From NCBI RefSeq assembly GCF_000720485.1, contig NZ_JOAX01000003.1:124001-188000 (forward strand): a DNA stretch of 64,000 bases, written 5' to 3'. Every line of letters begins with the position of its first letter. Positions within the stretch are counted from its first letter, which is position 1. Positions 21,737 to 30,571 of this stretch are shown here, piece by piece. A model generated the notes under the pieces. It searched no databases, had not been told where the DNA came from, and was given only the letters and a program-made list of their open reading frames with translations. The DNA is from Streptomyces ochraceiscleroticus (GTDB lineage: Bacteria > Actinomycetota > Actinomycetes > Streptomycetales > Streptomycetaceae). The position numbers and the translations under genes were made by a program.

Positions 21737-24454
21737 GTGACCCCCCGTCCGCCGTCCCGCCCCTCCTCCGACCCCGCAGCAGCGACGCCCGACGCCGACG
21801 TCCCGCCCACCTTCCTGCCGGCCGCCCGGTCGGAGGACGAGCAGGACGCCCCGCCGGCCCAGCGCACCGGGCCCGATCCCGAGGCGGAGGCGGCCGCCGC
21901 ACGCGCCGTGGAGCCGGCGCGGAAGACCTCGCGCGCCAAGCCGGCCGGGGCATCGGTGACCGATGCCCCGGAAGCGGGGGAAGCGGCCGCCGCGGCCGCC
22001 AAGAAGCCCGCCGCGAAGAAGGCCGGCACGAAGAAGACCACCGCGAAGAAGACCGCGGCGAAGAAGACGACGGCCAGGGCGTCGGCCACGAAGCCGGCCA
22101 AGACGACGGCCGCCAAGAAGACCACGGCCGCGCGGCCCGCCGCCCAGAAGACCGCCGCACCCAAGGCCGCCGTACCCAAGGCCGCAGGGACCGCCACGCC
22201 CAGGGCCGCCGTGTCCAAAGCCGTCGTCCCCGAGCCCAAGGGCGGCGTCCGCGCCGCGCCCCCGCTCGGTGACACCGACCGCGGCCGGCTGCTCTCCGGT
22301 ACGCACCACGACCCGCACGCACTGCTCGGCGCGCATCCCGTACGCGGCGGGGTGCTCTTCCGCGCGCTGCGCCCGTACGCCCTCTCGGTGGCCGTGCTCG
22401 CCAAGGGGCTGCGGGCCGAGCTGCACGACGAGGGCGACGGCCTGTTCGCCGGGGTGCTGCCGCTGTCGGAGATCCCCGACTACCAACTGGTGATCACCTA
22501 CGGCGAGGGCCCGGACGCCCACGAGATCACCGTCCACGACCCGTACCGCTTCCTGCCCGCGATCGGGGAGCTGGACCTGCACCTCATCGGCGAGGGCCGG
22601 CACGAGGAGCTGTGGCAGGCCCTCGGCGCGCGCATCATGGAGCACGAGGGCGTGACCGGCACCCGCTTCACGGTGTGGGCGCCGAACGCGCAGGGCGTCC
22701 GCGTCGCCGGGAACATGAACTACTGGGACGGCACGGTCTACCCGATGCGCTCCCTCGGCTCCACCGGCGTGTGGGAGCTGTTCATTCCCGGGCTGGGCGA
22801 GGGCGAGCTGTACAAGTTCGACATCGCGCGCCCGGACGGCAGCCACACGCTGCGCATCGACCCGATGGCCCGGCGGACCGAGTGCCCGCCCGCCAATGCC
22901 TCGGTCATCGACGTCACGCGCCACGAGTGGGGCGACGCGGAGTGGATGGCGCGCCGCGCCGAACGCCCGGTGCACACCTCGCCGCTCTCCGTCTACGAGG
23001 TCCACCTGCCGTCCTGGCGCCCCGGCCTGTCCTACCGCGAACTGGCCGAGCAGCTCCCCGCGTACGTCAAGGACCTGGGCTTCACGCACGTGGAGCTGAT
23101 GCCGGTCGCCGAGCACCCCTTCGGCGGCTCGTGGGGCTACCAGGTCACCGGCTTCTACGCGCCGACCGCCCGGCTCGGCTCCCCCGACGACTTCAAGTAC
23201 CTGATCGACGCCCTGCACCGCGCGGACATCGGCGTGATCATGGACTGGGTACCCGCGCACTTCCCGCGCGACGACTGGGCGCTCGCGGAGTTCGACGGAC
23301 GGCCGCTGTACGAGCACGAGGACCCGGCCCGGGCCGCGCACCCCGACTGGGGCACCCTCGAATTCGACTACGGCCGCACGGAGGTCCGTAACTTCCTGGT
23401 CGCCAACGCCGTCTACTGGTGCTCCGAATTCCACATCGACGGCCTGCGCGTGGACGCGGTGGCCTCGATGCTCTACCTGGACTACTCCCGTGAACACGGC
23501 GAGTGGACGCCCAACGAGCACGGCGGCCGGGAGAACCTCGACGCGGTCGACTTCCTGCAGGAAATGAACGCCACCGTCTACCGGCGCTGCCCCGGCGTGG
23601 TCACCATCGCCGAGGAGTCCACGGCCTGGGACGGCGTCACCCGCGCCACCCACCACGTCGGCCCCGGCGGCTTCGGCGGTCTCGGCTTCGGGCTGAAGTG
23701 GAACATGGGCTGGATGCACGACTCGCTGGAGTACATGGCCAAGGAGCCGGTGCACCGCAAGTACCACCACAACGAGATGACCTTCTCGATGGTGTACGCG
23801 TACTCCGAGAACTACGTCCTGCCCATCTCGCACGACGAGGTCGTGCACGGCAAGCGTTCCCTCGTCTCGAAGATGCCCGGCGACTGGTGGCAGCAGCGCG
23901 CCAACCACCGCGCGTACCTGGGCTTCATGTGGTCCCACCCGGGCAAGCAACTGCTCTACATGGGACAGGAGTTCGCGCAGGGCGCGGAGTGGTCCGAGGG
24001 GCACGGCCCGGACTGGTGGCTGCTGGACCCGGCGTACTCCGCCGAGCCGGACCACCGCGGCGTCCGCGACCTGGTCCGCGAGCTGAACCGGCTCTACAGC
24101 GCGACGCCCGCGCTGTGGGAGCGGGACACCGACCCGGGCGGCTTCTCCTGGATCGACGGAGGCGCGTGGGAGGACAACGTCTTCTCGTTCGTGCGGTACG
24201 ACGCCGCGGGCGATCCGCTGGTCGCGGTCTGCAACTTCTCGCCGGTGGTCCGGCACGAGTACCGCCTCGGCATGCCGGAGAACGTCCCGGCCTGGCGCGA
24301 GGTGCTCAACACCGACGAGGAGCGGTTCGGCGGCAGCGGCGTGATCAACCCGGGGCCGCTGAAGGCCGAGCCGGTGCCGTACCACGGCCGGGCCGTCTCC
24401 ATCGCGCCGGTCCTGCCGCCGCTCGCCACCGTCTGGCTGCGCCCCGCGGGCTGA
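21737..24454 (+). CDS. glgB: 1,4-alpha-glucan branching enzyme GlgB with Lys/Ala-rich N-terminal extension
   Basis: Introduces alpha-1,6 branches into alpha-glucan. 905 aa from GTG 21737, 8 bases after a perfect AGGAGG. The conserved enzyme begins near residue 178 (GDTDRGRLLSGTHHDPHALLG). It has an N1 module, CBM48, and a GH13_9 barrel with D573 (LRVDAVASMLY), E626 (TIAEESTAW) and D700 (SHDEVVHGK). Residues 1-177 are an extra tail. Residues 89-165 are dense in AKK, TAAKKT and PKAA repeats resembling histone H1 or bacterial HU-type tails, and the first 60 are acidic/Pro-rich. Typical GlgB proteins are about 620-780 aa. The tail's role is unknown. Confidence 0.95.
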   Translation: MTPRPPSRPSSDPAAATPDADVPPTFLPAARSEDEQDAPPAQRTGPDPEAEAAAARAVEPARKTSRAKPAGASVTDAPEAGEAAAAAAKKPAAKKAGTKKTTAKKTAAKKTTARASATKPAKTTAAKKTTAARPAAQKTAAPKAAVPKAAGTATPRAAVSKAVVPEPKGGVRAAPPLGDTDRGRLLSGTHHDPHALLGAHPVRGGVLFRALRPYALSVAVLAKGLRAELHDEGDGLFAGVLPLSEIPDYQLVITYGEGPDAHEITVHDPYRFLPAIGELDLHLIGEGRHEELWQALGARIMEHEGVTGTRFTVWAPNAQGVRVAGNMNYWDGTVYPMRSLGSTGVWELFIPGLGEGELYKFDIARPDGSHTLRIDPMARRTECPPANASVIDVTRHEWGDAEWMARRAERPVHTSPLSVYEVHLPSWRPGLSYRELAEQLPAYVKDLGFTHVELMPVAEHPFGGSWGYQVTGFYAPTARLGSPDDFKYLIDALHRADIGVIMDWVPAHFPRDDWALAEFDGRPLYEHEDPARAAHPDWGTLEFDYGRTEVRNFLVANAVYWCSEFHIDGLRVDAVASMLYLDYSREHGEWTPNEHGGRENLDAVDFLQEMNATVYRRCPGVVTIAEESTAWDGVTRATHHVGPGGFGGLGFGLKWNMGWMHDSLEYMAKEPVHRKYHHNEMTFSMVYAYSENYVLPISHDEVVHGKRSLVSKMPGDWWQQRANHRAYLGFMWSHPGKQLLYMGQEFAQGAEWSEGHGPDWWLLDPAYSAEPDHRGVRDLVRELNRLYSATPALWERDTDPGGFSWIDGGAWEDNVFSFVRYDAAGDPLVAVCNFSPVVRHEYRLGMPENVPAWREVLNTDEERFGGSGVINPGPLKAEPVPYHGRAVSIAPVLPPLATVWLRPAG

Positions 24455-24539
24455 GGGCGCCGGCCGGGAGCGCGCTCCGACGGCCGTACGGACGTGCTTG
24501 CGGGCCGGTGTCGCACCCCCTGCCCGTACGCACAGAAAA

Positions 24540-24572
24540 GGGGCCCGCCGGCGTCTGCCGCCGGCGGGCCCC
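24540..24572 (+). terminator. glgB terminator (14-bp perfect stem)
   Basis: Arms 24540-24553 and 24559-24572 (GGGGCCCGCCGGCG and its complement) around a TCTGC loop, followed by a C/T-rich stretch. It lies in the 311-base convergent gap between glgB and the minus-strand M4 peptidase; nothing else was recognised there. Confidence 0.75.
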
Positions 24573-24765
24573 GTTCCCCCGTGATCCCCCGTTCCCCCGT
24601 TCACCGGCGGTTTCCCGCCGGCCCTGGAAACTTTGCCGCCTCACAGCGTCCGGGGACAGTCCCGCCACGGGTTCGTTTCCGGCCCGCGACACCCTGATAC
24701 GCAATCGAGAAATTCCGCACAAGATCGCGAACATGGCGGCCGCCGCGGCCGCCTCGGGGAGCGCG

Positions 24766-26418
24766 TCAGGCCACGTTCACCGCGGTCCAGGCGGCGCCGA
24801 CCGTCCTGTACTCGCCGCTCGTCGCGCCGTACAGGTCAGCGGCGGCCTTCAGCGTCGCGGCGCGGGCCCCCTTGTAGTCCGTGGTGGAGGTCATGTAGAC
24901 GGTCAGCGCGCGGTACCAGATCGCGGCGGCCTTCTGATTGCCGATGCCGGTGACCTTGGAGTTGTCGTACGTGGGGCTGTTGTAGCCGACGCCGTTGATG
25001 GTCTTGGCGCCGCTGCCCTCGCTGGCCAGGTAGAACCAGTGGTTTCCCACGCCCGAGGACAGGTGGACGTCCAGCTTGCCGACCTTGCGGGACCAGTAGT
25101 CCGCGGAGCGGCCGTCCAGGGAGGGCTTGTCCATGCGGCGCAGCCACGGCGGGGTGGACTGGTCGCTGAAGAGGTAGTCAGGGGTGTCGATCGCGTTGTC
25201 GGCGTACCACTCGACCATGGTGCCGAAGATGTCGGAGGTGGCCTCGTTCAGGCCGCCGGACTCGCCGCTGTACCGGAGGTCGGCGGTGGCGCTGGTGACG
25301 CCGTGGGTCATCTCGTGGCCCATGGTGTCCAGGTCGACCTGCTCGGGGTCGGTGGTGCCGTCGCCGTCGCCGGTCATCATGCAGAAGCAGTTGTCGGACC
25401 ACTGGGCGTTGTCCCAGTGGGTGCCGACGTGGACGAAGACGGTGGCGCCCTTGCCGTCGTTCCTGATGCCGTTCCGGCCGAAGGTGTCCCGGTAGTAGTC
25501 CCAGGTCTTGGCGGTGTTGGCGTGCGCGTCGACGGCGGCGGTGGCGCGGTCGGTGGAGAACTTCTGCCCGTCGCCCCAGATGTTGTCGGCGTCGGTGAAG
25601 AGCGTGCCGGAACCGGAATTCAGGCCGGAGGACGAGACGTTGTGGGCGTCCCTGGTGATGGTGCCGCGGGTGGGGTCGATCAGCGCGTACGTGCCGTCGG
25701 CCTGCTTGGTCGTGTCGATCGTGACGTCGCCGGTGTACTCGGAGTGGCCGGTGCCGGCTTCCTGGTGCTCGGCGTCGTACGTCTCGATCCGCTGCCCGGA
25801 GTCCGCGTCGGTGACGACGATCTTCCCGGCCGGCTCGCCGTGCGCGCCGGTGCCGGCGACGGTGGTCCGCCAGGCGAGCCGCGGGGTGCCGTCGGCGGCC
25901 CAGACGATCAGCTCGGCGTCGGGCTCGGCGCCGCGGACGCCGGTGACGCCCTTGAGCGCCTGCGATTCGGTCGACTTCGCCGAGACGCCCGGCCGCACGG
26001 AGTCCACCGCGACCTTGCGGGCCTTGGCGTGCGAGGCGGCGACGAGCTTGCCGGCGCGAGTCTGGTGGACGACGAAGTCACCACCGACGACGGGCAGTTG
26101 GCGGTAGGTGCGGTCGAAGCGGACGTGCTCGGTACCGTCCCGGTCGACCACGACGTCCTTGGCGACCAGGGCCTGGTCCTTGCCGTACCCGAACGTCGCG
26201 GCATGGCGGGTGACGTTGGCCTCGGCCCGGGATATCGCGGCGTCGCGTATCCGCGCGCTGGGAGCACCGGCCTTCGCGGAACTCGCGGAACTCCCGGGCC
26301 TGTCGGGGCCCGCGGGGGCGGAGTGCGCGGGGAGGGCGAGCGCGCCGGTCGCGACGACGGCGGCGACGGCCATGGCCGCGAGCGCTGCGGAGGATCTGGG
26401 CACGGAAGTTCTGGGCAC
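24766..26418 (-). CDS. Secreted M4 (thermolysin-family) metallopeptidase
   Basis: Third M4 protease of the window, 550 aa from GTG 26418 (VPRTSVPRSSAALAAM), with AAGGA about 11 bases upstream. GTG 26403 and ATG 26487 are alternative starts. Signal peptide ends near ALPAHS-A. A propeptide region is followed by the catalytic domain with HEMTH (H368, H372) and GLNEATSD. It ends with the catalytic domain, as in the peptidase at 9459. It is more divergent from the two tandem copies than they are from each other. It is likely secreted and self-processing. Confidence 0.9.
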   Translation of the reverse strand: MPRTSVPRSSAALAAMAVAAVVATGALALPAHSAPAGPDRPGSSASSAKAGAPSARIRDAAISRAEANVTRHAATFGYGKDQALVAKDVVVDRDGTEHVRFDRTYRQLPVVGGDFVVHQTRAGKLVAASHAKARKVAVDSVRPGVSAKSTESQALKGVTGVRGAEPDAELIVWAADGTPRLAWRTTVAGTGAHGEPAGKIVVTDADSGQRIETYDAEHQEAGTGHSEYTGDVTIDTTKQADGTYALIDPTRGTITRDAHNVSSSGLNSGSGTLFTDADNIWGDGQKFSTDRATAAVDAHANTAKTWDYYRDTFGRNGIRNDGKGATVFVHVGTHWDNAQWSDNCFCMMTGDGDGTTDPEQVDLDTMGHEMTHGVTSATADLRYSGESGGLNEATSDIFGTMVEWYADNAIDTPDYLFSDQSTPPWLRRMDKPSLDGRSADYWSRKVGKLDVHLSSGVGNHWFYLASEGSGAKTINGVGYNSPTYDNSKVTGIGNQKAAAIWYRALTVYMTSTTDYKGARAATLKAAADLYGATSGEYRTVGAAWTAVNVA

Positions 26419-26563
26419 GGCGGGGCACGTCCTTGAGGGTGAGGGAGACCGGCCGCCCGGCCCCCGAGGGCCGGACACATGCGGCATTCTCACCCTCTTG
26501 GCATGCTCCTGACGTGATCGCATCCGGGGATAGGACTGGGCTATAGGGGGCGGTGACGTGCGA

Positions 26564-26599
26564 CGGAGCCCCACCGGCGAGGGTGCCGGCGGGGCTCCG
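26564..26599 (-). terminator. dctA terminator hairpin
   Basis: Arms 26564-26578 and 26585-26599 pair over 15 positions with a single G-T wobble. On the minus strand this follows the dctA stop by 23 bases. Confidence 0.7.
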
Positions 26600-26622
26600 T
26601 GGTGAAGCGGGGAGGGGGCGGG

Positions 26623-28029
26623 TCAGACGGCAGCCTTGTCGCCCTTGGCGAGCGGGTCCGGGGTGGCCGGTTCGGGGGCCGGGGCATGACCGTCGTCCAC
26701 CAGCGTCGTCTCGTCGAACGGGCGGCCGCCGGCCAGGACTTCCTGGACGCGGGGCTTGTCGATCTCCTTGGTCCAGGTGCCGATCAGGACCGTGGCGACC
26801 GCGTTTCCCGCGAAGTTGGTGAGGGCGCGAGCCTCGCTCATGAAGCGGTCGATGCCGACGATCAGGCCGACGCCGTCGACCAGGTCGGGGCGGTGCGACT
26901 GCAGGCCGCCGGCCAGGGTCGCCAGGCCCGCGCCGGTGACGCCCGCCGCGCCCTTGGACGCGATGATCATGAAGACGAGGAGGGAGATCTGCTGGCTGAT
27001 CGGCAGCGGGGACCCCATCGCCTCGGCGACGAAGAGCGAGGACATCGTGAGGTAGATCGCCGTGCCGTCGAGGTTGAAGGAGTAGCCGGTCGGGACGGTG
27101 ATGCCGACGACCGGCTTGCTGACGCCCAGGTGCTCCATCTTCGCGATCAGCCGCGGCAGCGCCGACTCGGAGGAGGAGGTGGAGAGGATCAGCAGGAACT
27201 CGCGGCCGAGGTACTTGAGCAGCGCGAAGATGTTCACCCCTGCGACGAGCCGCAGGAGCGTACCGAGCACGACGATCACGAACAGCAGGCACGTGACGTA
27301 GAAGCCGACCATGATGACCGCGAGGGACTTGAGCGCGTCCAGACCGGTCTCGCCGACGACCGCGGCGATCGCGCCGAAGGCGCCGACCGGGGCGGCCCAC
27401 ATGATCATGGACAGCACGCGGAAGACCAGCTTCTGCAGGTGCCCGATGCCGCGCAGGACCGGCTCACCCGCCTTGCCCATGGCCTGCAGCGCGAAGCCCA
27501 CCAGCAGCGCGACCAGCAGCGTCTGCAGGACCTCGCCGGTGGTGAAGGCGGAGACCAGGGTGGTCGGGATGATGCCGAGCATGAACTCCGAGCTGGACTC
27601 GCCGCCGCCCTCGCTCTGCGCCTGGCCCGCGTGGCGGAGCGTCTCGGTCAGGTGCAGCCCGGAGCCGGGCTCCAGGATGTTGCCGACGACCAGGCCGATG
27701 GCGAGCGCCACGGTCGACATGACCATGAAGTAGCCGAGCGCCAGGCCGCCGACCGCGCCGACCTTGGCGGCCTTCCGGACGGAGCCGACGCCGAGGACGA
27801 TCGTGCAGAAGATGACCGGCGAGATCATCATCTTGATGAGATTGACGAAGCCCTCGCCGAGCGGCTTGAGCTCCATGGCGAAGCCCGGGGCGATGAAGCC
27901 GACGGCGATGCCGAGCAGCACCGCGCCGATGACGGCGATGTAGAGGTAATGGGTCCGGTCACGCTTCTTCGGTGCGGGCGTGGCGGGCTCGCCGGGGGTC
28001 CCGCCGCCCGGCAGGATCGTTGCAGCCAC
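26623..28029 (-). CDS. dctA: C4-dicarboxylate:cation symporter DctA
   Basis: DAACS-family transporter of 468 aa importing succinate, fumarate or malate with protons or sodium. GTG 28029 has AGGAGG 6 bases upstream. Hydrophobic helices span nearly the full length. The Ser-rich reentrant loop STSSSESALPRL and the substrate-binding NLDGTAIYLT are present. It is divergently transcribed from a DcuS/DcuR-type two-component system 146 bp away, a classic arrangement in which the kinase senses dicarboxylate and the regulator induces the transporter. Related glutamate/aspartate symporters share the fold, but the neighbour supports dicarboxylate. Confidence 0.9.
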   Translation of the reverse strand: MAATILPGGGTPGEPATPAPKKRDRTHYLYIAVIGAVLLGIAVGFIAPGFAMELKPLGEGFVNLIKMMISPVIFCTIVLGVGSVRKAAKVGAVGGLALGYFMVMSTVALAIGLVVGNILEPGSGLHLTETLRHAGQAQSEGGGESSSEFMLGIIPTTLVSAFTTGEVLQTLLVALLVGFALQAMGKAGEPVLRGIGHLQKLVFRVLSMIMWAAPVGAFGAIAAVVGETGLDALKSLAVIMVGFYVTCLLFVIVVLGTLLRLVAGVNIFALLKYLGREFLLILSTSSSESALPRLIAKMEHLGVSKPVVGITVPTGYSFNLDGTAIYLTMSSLFVAEAMGSPLPISQQISLLVFMIIASKGAAGVTGAGLATLAGGLQSHRPDLVDGVGLIVGIDRFMSEARALTNFAGNAVATVLIGTWTKEIDKPRVQEVLAGGRPFDETTLVDDGHAPAPEPATPDPLAKGDKAAV

Positions 28030-28141
28030 GACTGCCTCCTGTCCTCGATTGTCCGGTTCTGCGTGCGACCTGCGGCTCTTGAACGCAAAACAAAGTCCCG
28101 GCGACTATGCACCCCTGTCTTGATCACGTCACCCTTACGTG

Positions 28142-28160
28142 CGTTTCGTTCATGTAAACG
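28142..28160. promoter_or_regulatory. Candidate dctA/dcuS operator
   Basis: The 146-base divergent gap contains the AT-richest DNA here, including CGTTT-N9-AAACG (28142-28146 and 28156-28160), 16 bases before the kinase start and 113 before dctA. It is a plausible site for the adjacent CitB-type regulator; no binding evidence. Confidence 0.35.
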
Positions 28161-28175
28161 TCAGCGGGCATCCTT

Positions 28176-29798
28176 ATGCACATGCGCCTCCCCCGCCCCC
28201 GCAGCCTGGCCGGGCAGCTCTTCGCCATGCAGGTCGTGCTGGTCGCCGTGCTCGTCGCCGGCACCGCGGTCCTCGCCTACGCCGCCGCCCTCGGGCAGGC
28301 CAAGGACACCGCGCTGCGCCAGGCCACCGCCTGTGCCACCGCGGTCGCCGACTCCCCGTACGTGACGCGGGCGGTCCGCGGTGACGACCCGACGAAACCG
28401 CTGCAGCCCTACACCGAGCGGGTGCGCAAGGACGCGGGCGTGGCCTTCATCGTGGTGATGGACACCGACAAGACCCGGTATACCCATACGAGGCCGTCCG
28501 CGATCGGCAAGAAGTACCTCGGCCACATCGGCCCCGCGCTGCACGGTCAGGTGTTCCAGGAGACCCATCTGGGGACCCTGGGGCCCTCCGTACGGGTGGT
28601 CGCGCCGGTCCGGGACCACGGCCGGATCACCGCCCTGGTCAGCTGCGGCATCACCGTCGAGACCATCGGCGACCGGCAGCGCCGCCAGCTTGCCTGGCTG
28701 CTGTCCGCCGCAGCCGTCGCACTGGCCCTGGGCGGCCTCGGCACGTACGTGATCAACGCCCGGCTGCGCCGGCACACGCACGGCATGAACGCCGCCGAGC
28801 TGAGCCGGCTGCACGACTACCACCAGGCCGCGCTGCACGCCGTCCGCGAGGGGCTGCTGCTGCTCGACGGGCGGCGCGCGGTCGCCCTGATCAACGACGG
28901 GGCGCGCGAGCTGCTGGGCCTGACCGGGGACGCGGTGGGCCGGCCGGTCGCGGACCTCGGGCTGCCCGCGCCGCTCACCGAGGCGCTGCTCGACCCCGAT
29001 CCCCGCGTGGACGAGCTGCACCTGACCGCCGACCGGGTGGTCGTCGTGAACACCTCGCCGGTCGACGGCGGCGAGCGCCGCGGCACGATGGTCACCCTGC
29101 GCGACCACACCGAGCTGCAGGCGCTCTCCGGCGAGCTGGACTCGGTACGCGGCTTCGCGGAGGCGCTGCGCTCCCAGGCGCACGAGGCCGCCAACCGGCT
29201 GCACACCGTCGTCTCGCTCATCGAGCTGGGCCGGGCGGACGAGGCCGTGGACTTCGCCACCGCGGAGCTGGAACTGGCCCAGGCGCTCACCGACCGGGTG
29301 GTGGGCGCGGTCGGCGAACCGGTGCTGGCCGCGCTGCTGCTCGGCAAGGCCGCGCAGGCCAACGAGTACGGCGTGGAGCTCACCCTGACCGAGGACAGCG
29401 GCATCGACGACGGACTGCTGCCCGGCTGGCTGCCGGCCCGCGACCTGGTGACCGTACTGGGCAACCTCATCGACAACGCGATCGACGCGGCGGCGGGCGG
29501 GCGCCCGGTGGGCGAGCAGGGCCGGGTGGTGGTCACGGCACGCGCCACGGACGGCGAGCTGCTGCTGCGCGTCGCCGACTCCGGGCCCGGCGTCGACCCC
29601 GGCCACGCCGAGGAGATCTTCCGGCGCGGCTGGACGACCAAGGCCGCGGGCCCTACGGTGCACGGCCGGGGCCTCGGGCTGGCCATCGTCCGGCAGACCG
29701 TGCGGCGGCACGGCGGTACGGTCACGCTGGAGCGGGCCCCCGAGGGCGGCGCGGCATTCGCCGTCCGCCTGCCACTGCGGACGGAGCTGCCGGCATGA
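28176..29798 (+). CDS. Sensor histidine kinase, DcuS/CitA type
   Basis: Membrane sensor of 540 aa. TM1 (about 12-36), periplasmic-type Cache sensor (about 40-170), TM2 (about 173-195), cytoplasmic PAS (about 205-310), then the kinase. The phosphoacceptor is H336 in LRSQAHEAANRLH, typical of the DcuS/CitA class. The ATPase shows N-box NLIDNAIDAA, DSGPGVDP and GRGLGLAI. Start ATG 28176 has no obvious ribosome site, so the transcript may be leaderless; ATG 28182 is an alternative. It overlaps the response regulator as ATGA and diverges from dctA, so it probably senses a C4-dicarboxylate or citrate. Confidence 0.9.
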   Translation: MHMRLPRPRSLAGQLFAMQVVLVAVLVAGTAVLAYAAALGQAKDTALRQATACATAVADSPYVTRAVRGDDPTKPLQPYTERVRKDAGVAFIVVMDTDKTRYTHTRPSAIGKKYLGHIGPALHGQVFQETHLGTLGPSVRVVAPVRDHGRITALVSCGITVETIGDRQRRQLAWLLSAAAVALALGGLGTYVINARLRRHTHGMNAAELSRLHDYHQAALHAVREGLLLLDGRRAVALINDGARELLGLTGDAVGRPVADLGLPAPLTEALLDPDPRVDELHLTADRVVVVNTSPVDGGERRGTMVTLRDHTELQALSGELDSVRGFAEALRSQAHEAANRLHTVVSLIELGRADEAVDFATAELELAQALTDRVVGAVGEPVLAALLLGKAAQANEYGVELTLTEDSGIDDGLLPGWLPARDLVTVLGNLIDNAIDAAAGGRPVGEQGRVVVTARATDGELLLRVADSGPGVDPGHAEEIFRRGWTTKAAGPTVHGRGLGLAIVRQTVRRHGGTVTLERAPEGGAAFAVRLPLRTELPA

Positions 29799-30508
29799 CA
29801 CAGGACGAGAGCGGGCGCGCGCCCAGATCCCCGGAAGGACCCCTCCGGGTGCTGGTCGTCGAGGACGACCCCGTGGCCGCCGACGCGCACGCGCTGTACG
29901 TCGGCCGGGTCGAGGGCTTCACCGTCTCCGGTACGGTGCACACCGCGGCGGCGGCCCGCCGCCACCTCGACCAGCACCCCGTCGACCTCGTCCTGCTGGA
30001 TCTCTTCCTGCCCGACGGGCACGGGCTGCAGCTCGTACGGACGCTGCGCGCGGCCGGGCACACGGCGGACATCTTCGCGGTCACCTCGGCCCGGGACCTG
30101 ACCGTCGTGCGCGAGGGCGTCTCGCTGGGCATCGTGCAGTACGTCCTGAAACCGTTCACCTTCTCCACGCTGCGCGACCGGCTCACCCGTTACGCCGTCT
30201 TCCGCTCGGCGGCGGGCGAGGCCAGCGGCCAGGACGAGGTGGACCGGGCCATCGCCGCGCTGCGCGCCCCCCGCCCCGCCACCCTGCCCAAAGGGCTGAC
30301 CCCGGCGACGCTCCGGGCCGTGACCGACGCGCTGCGGGCCGCCCCCGAGGGGCTGTCGGCGGGCGCGGCGGCCGAGACGGTGGGCATCTCCCGCATCACG
30401 GCGCGGCGTTACCTGGAGCACCTCGTGGACGCCGGACGGGCGGTCCGGGCTCCGCAGTACGGCCACGTCGGGCGCCCCGAATTGCGGTATCGCTGGTCGG
30501 ACCATTGA
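29795..30508 (+). CDS. Response regulator, DcuR/CitB type
   Basis: 237 aa: receiver domain (about 14-130) with phosphoacceptor D69 in VLLDLFLPDG, and a C-terminal winged-helix/HTH region (about 165-235) whose helix AAAETVGISRITARRYL fits the CitB/DcuR family. Translation is coupled to the kinase. Likely activates dctA; whether it also controls the downstream sugar ABC operon is unknown, though only 63 bases separate them. Confidence 0.9.
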   Translation: MTQDESGRAPRSPEGPLRVLVVEDDPVAADAHALYVGRVEGFTVSGTVHTAAAARRHLDQHPVDLVLLDLFLPDGHGLQLVRTLRAAGHTADIFAVTSARDLTVVREGVSLGIVQYVLKPFTFSTLRDRLTRYAVFRSAAGEASGQDEVDRAIAALRAPRPATLPKGLTPATLRAVTDALRAAPEGLSAGAAAETVGISRITARRYLEHLVDAGRAVRAPQYGHVGRPELRYRWSDH

Positions 30509-30571
30509 CCTGACCGACCGGTCACCTTACGGTCACCGTGCAGCCCGCCGTGGCCAGTTGGAGGTACCGCC

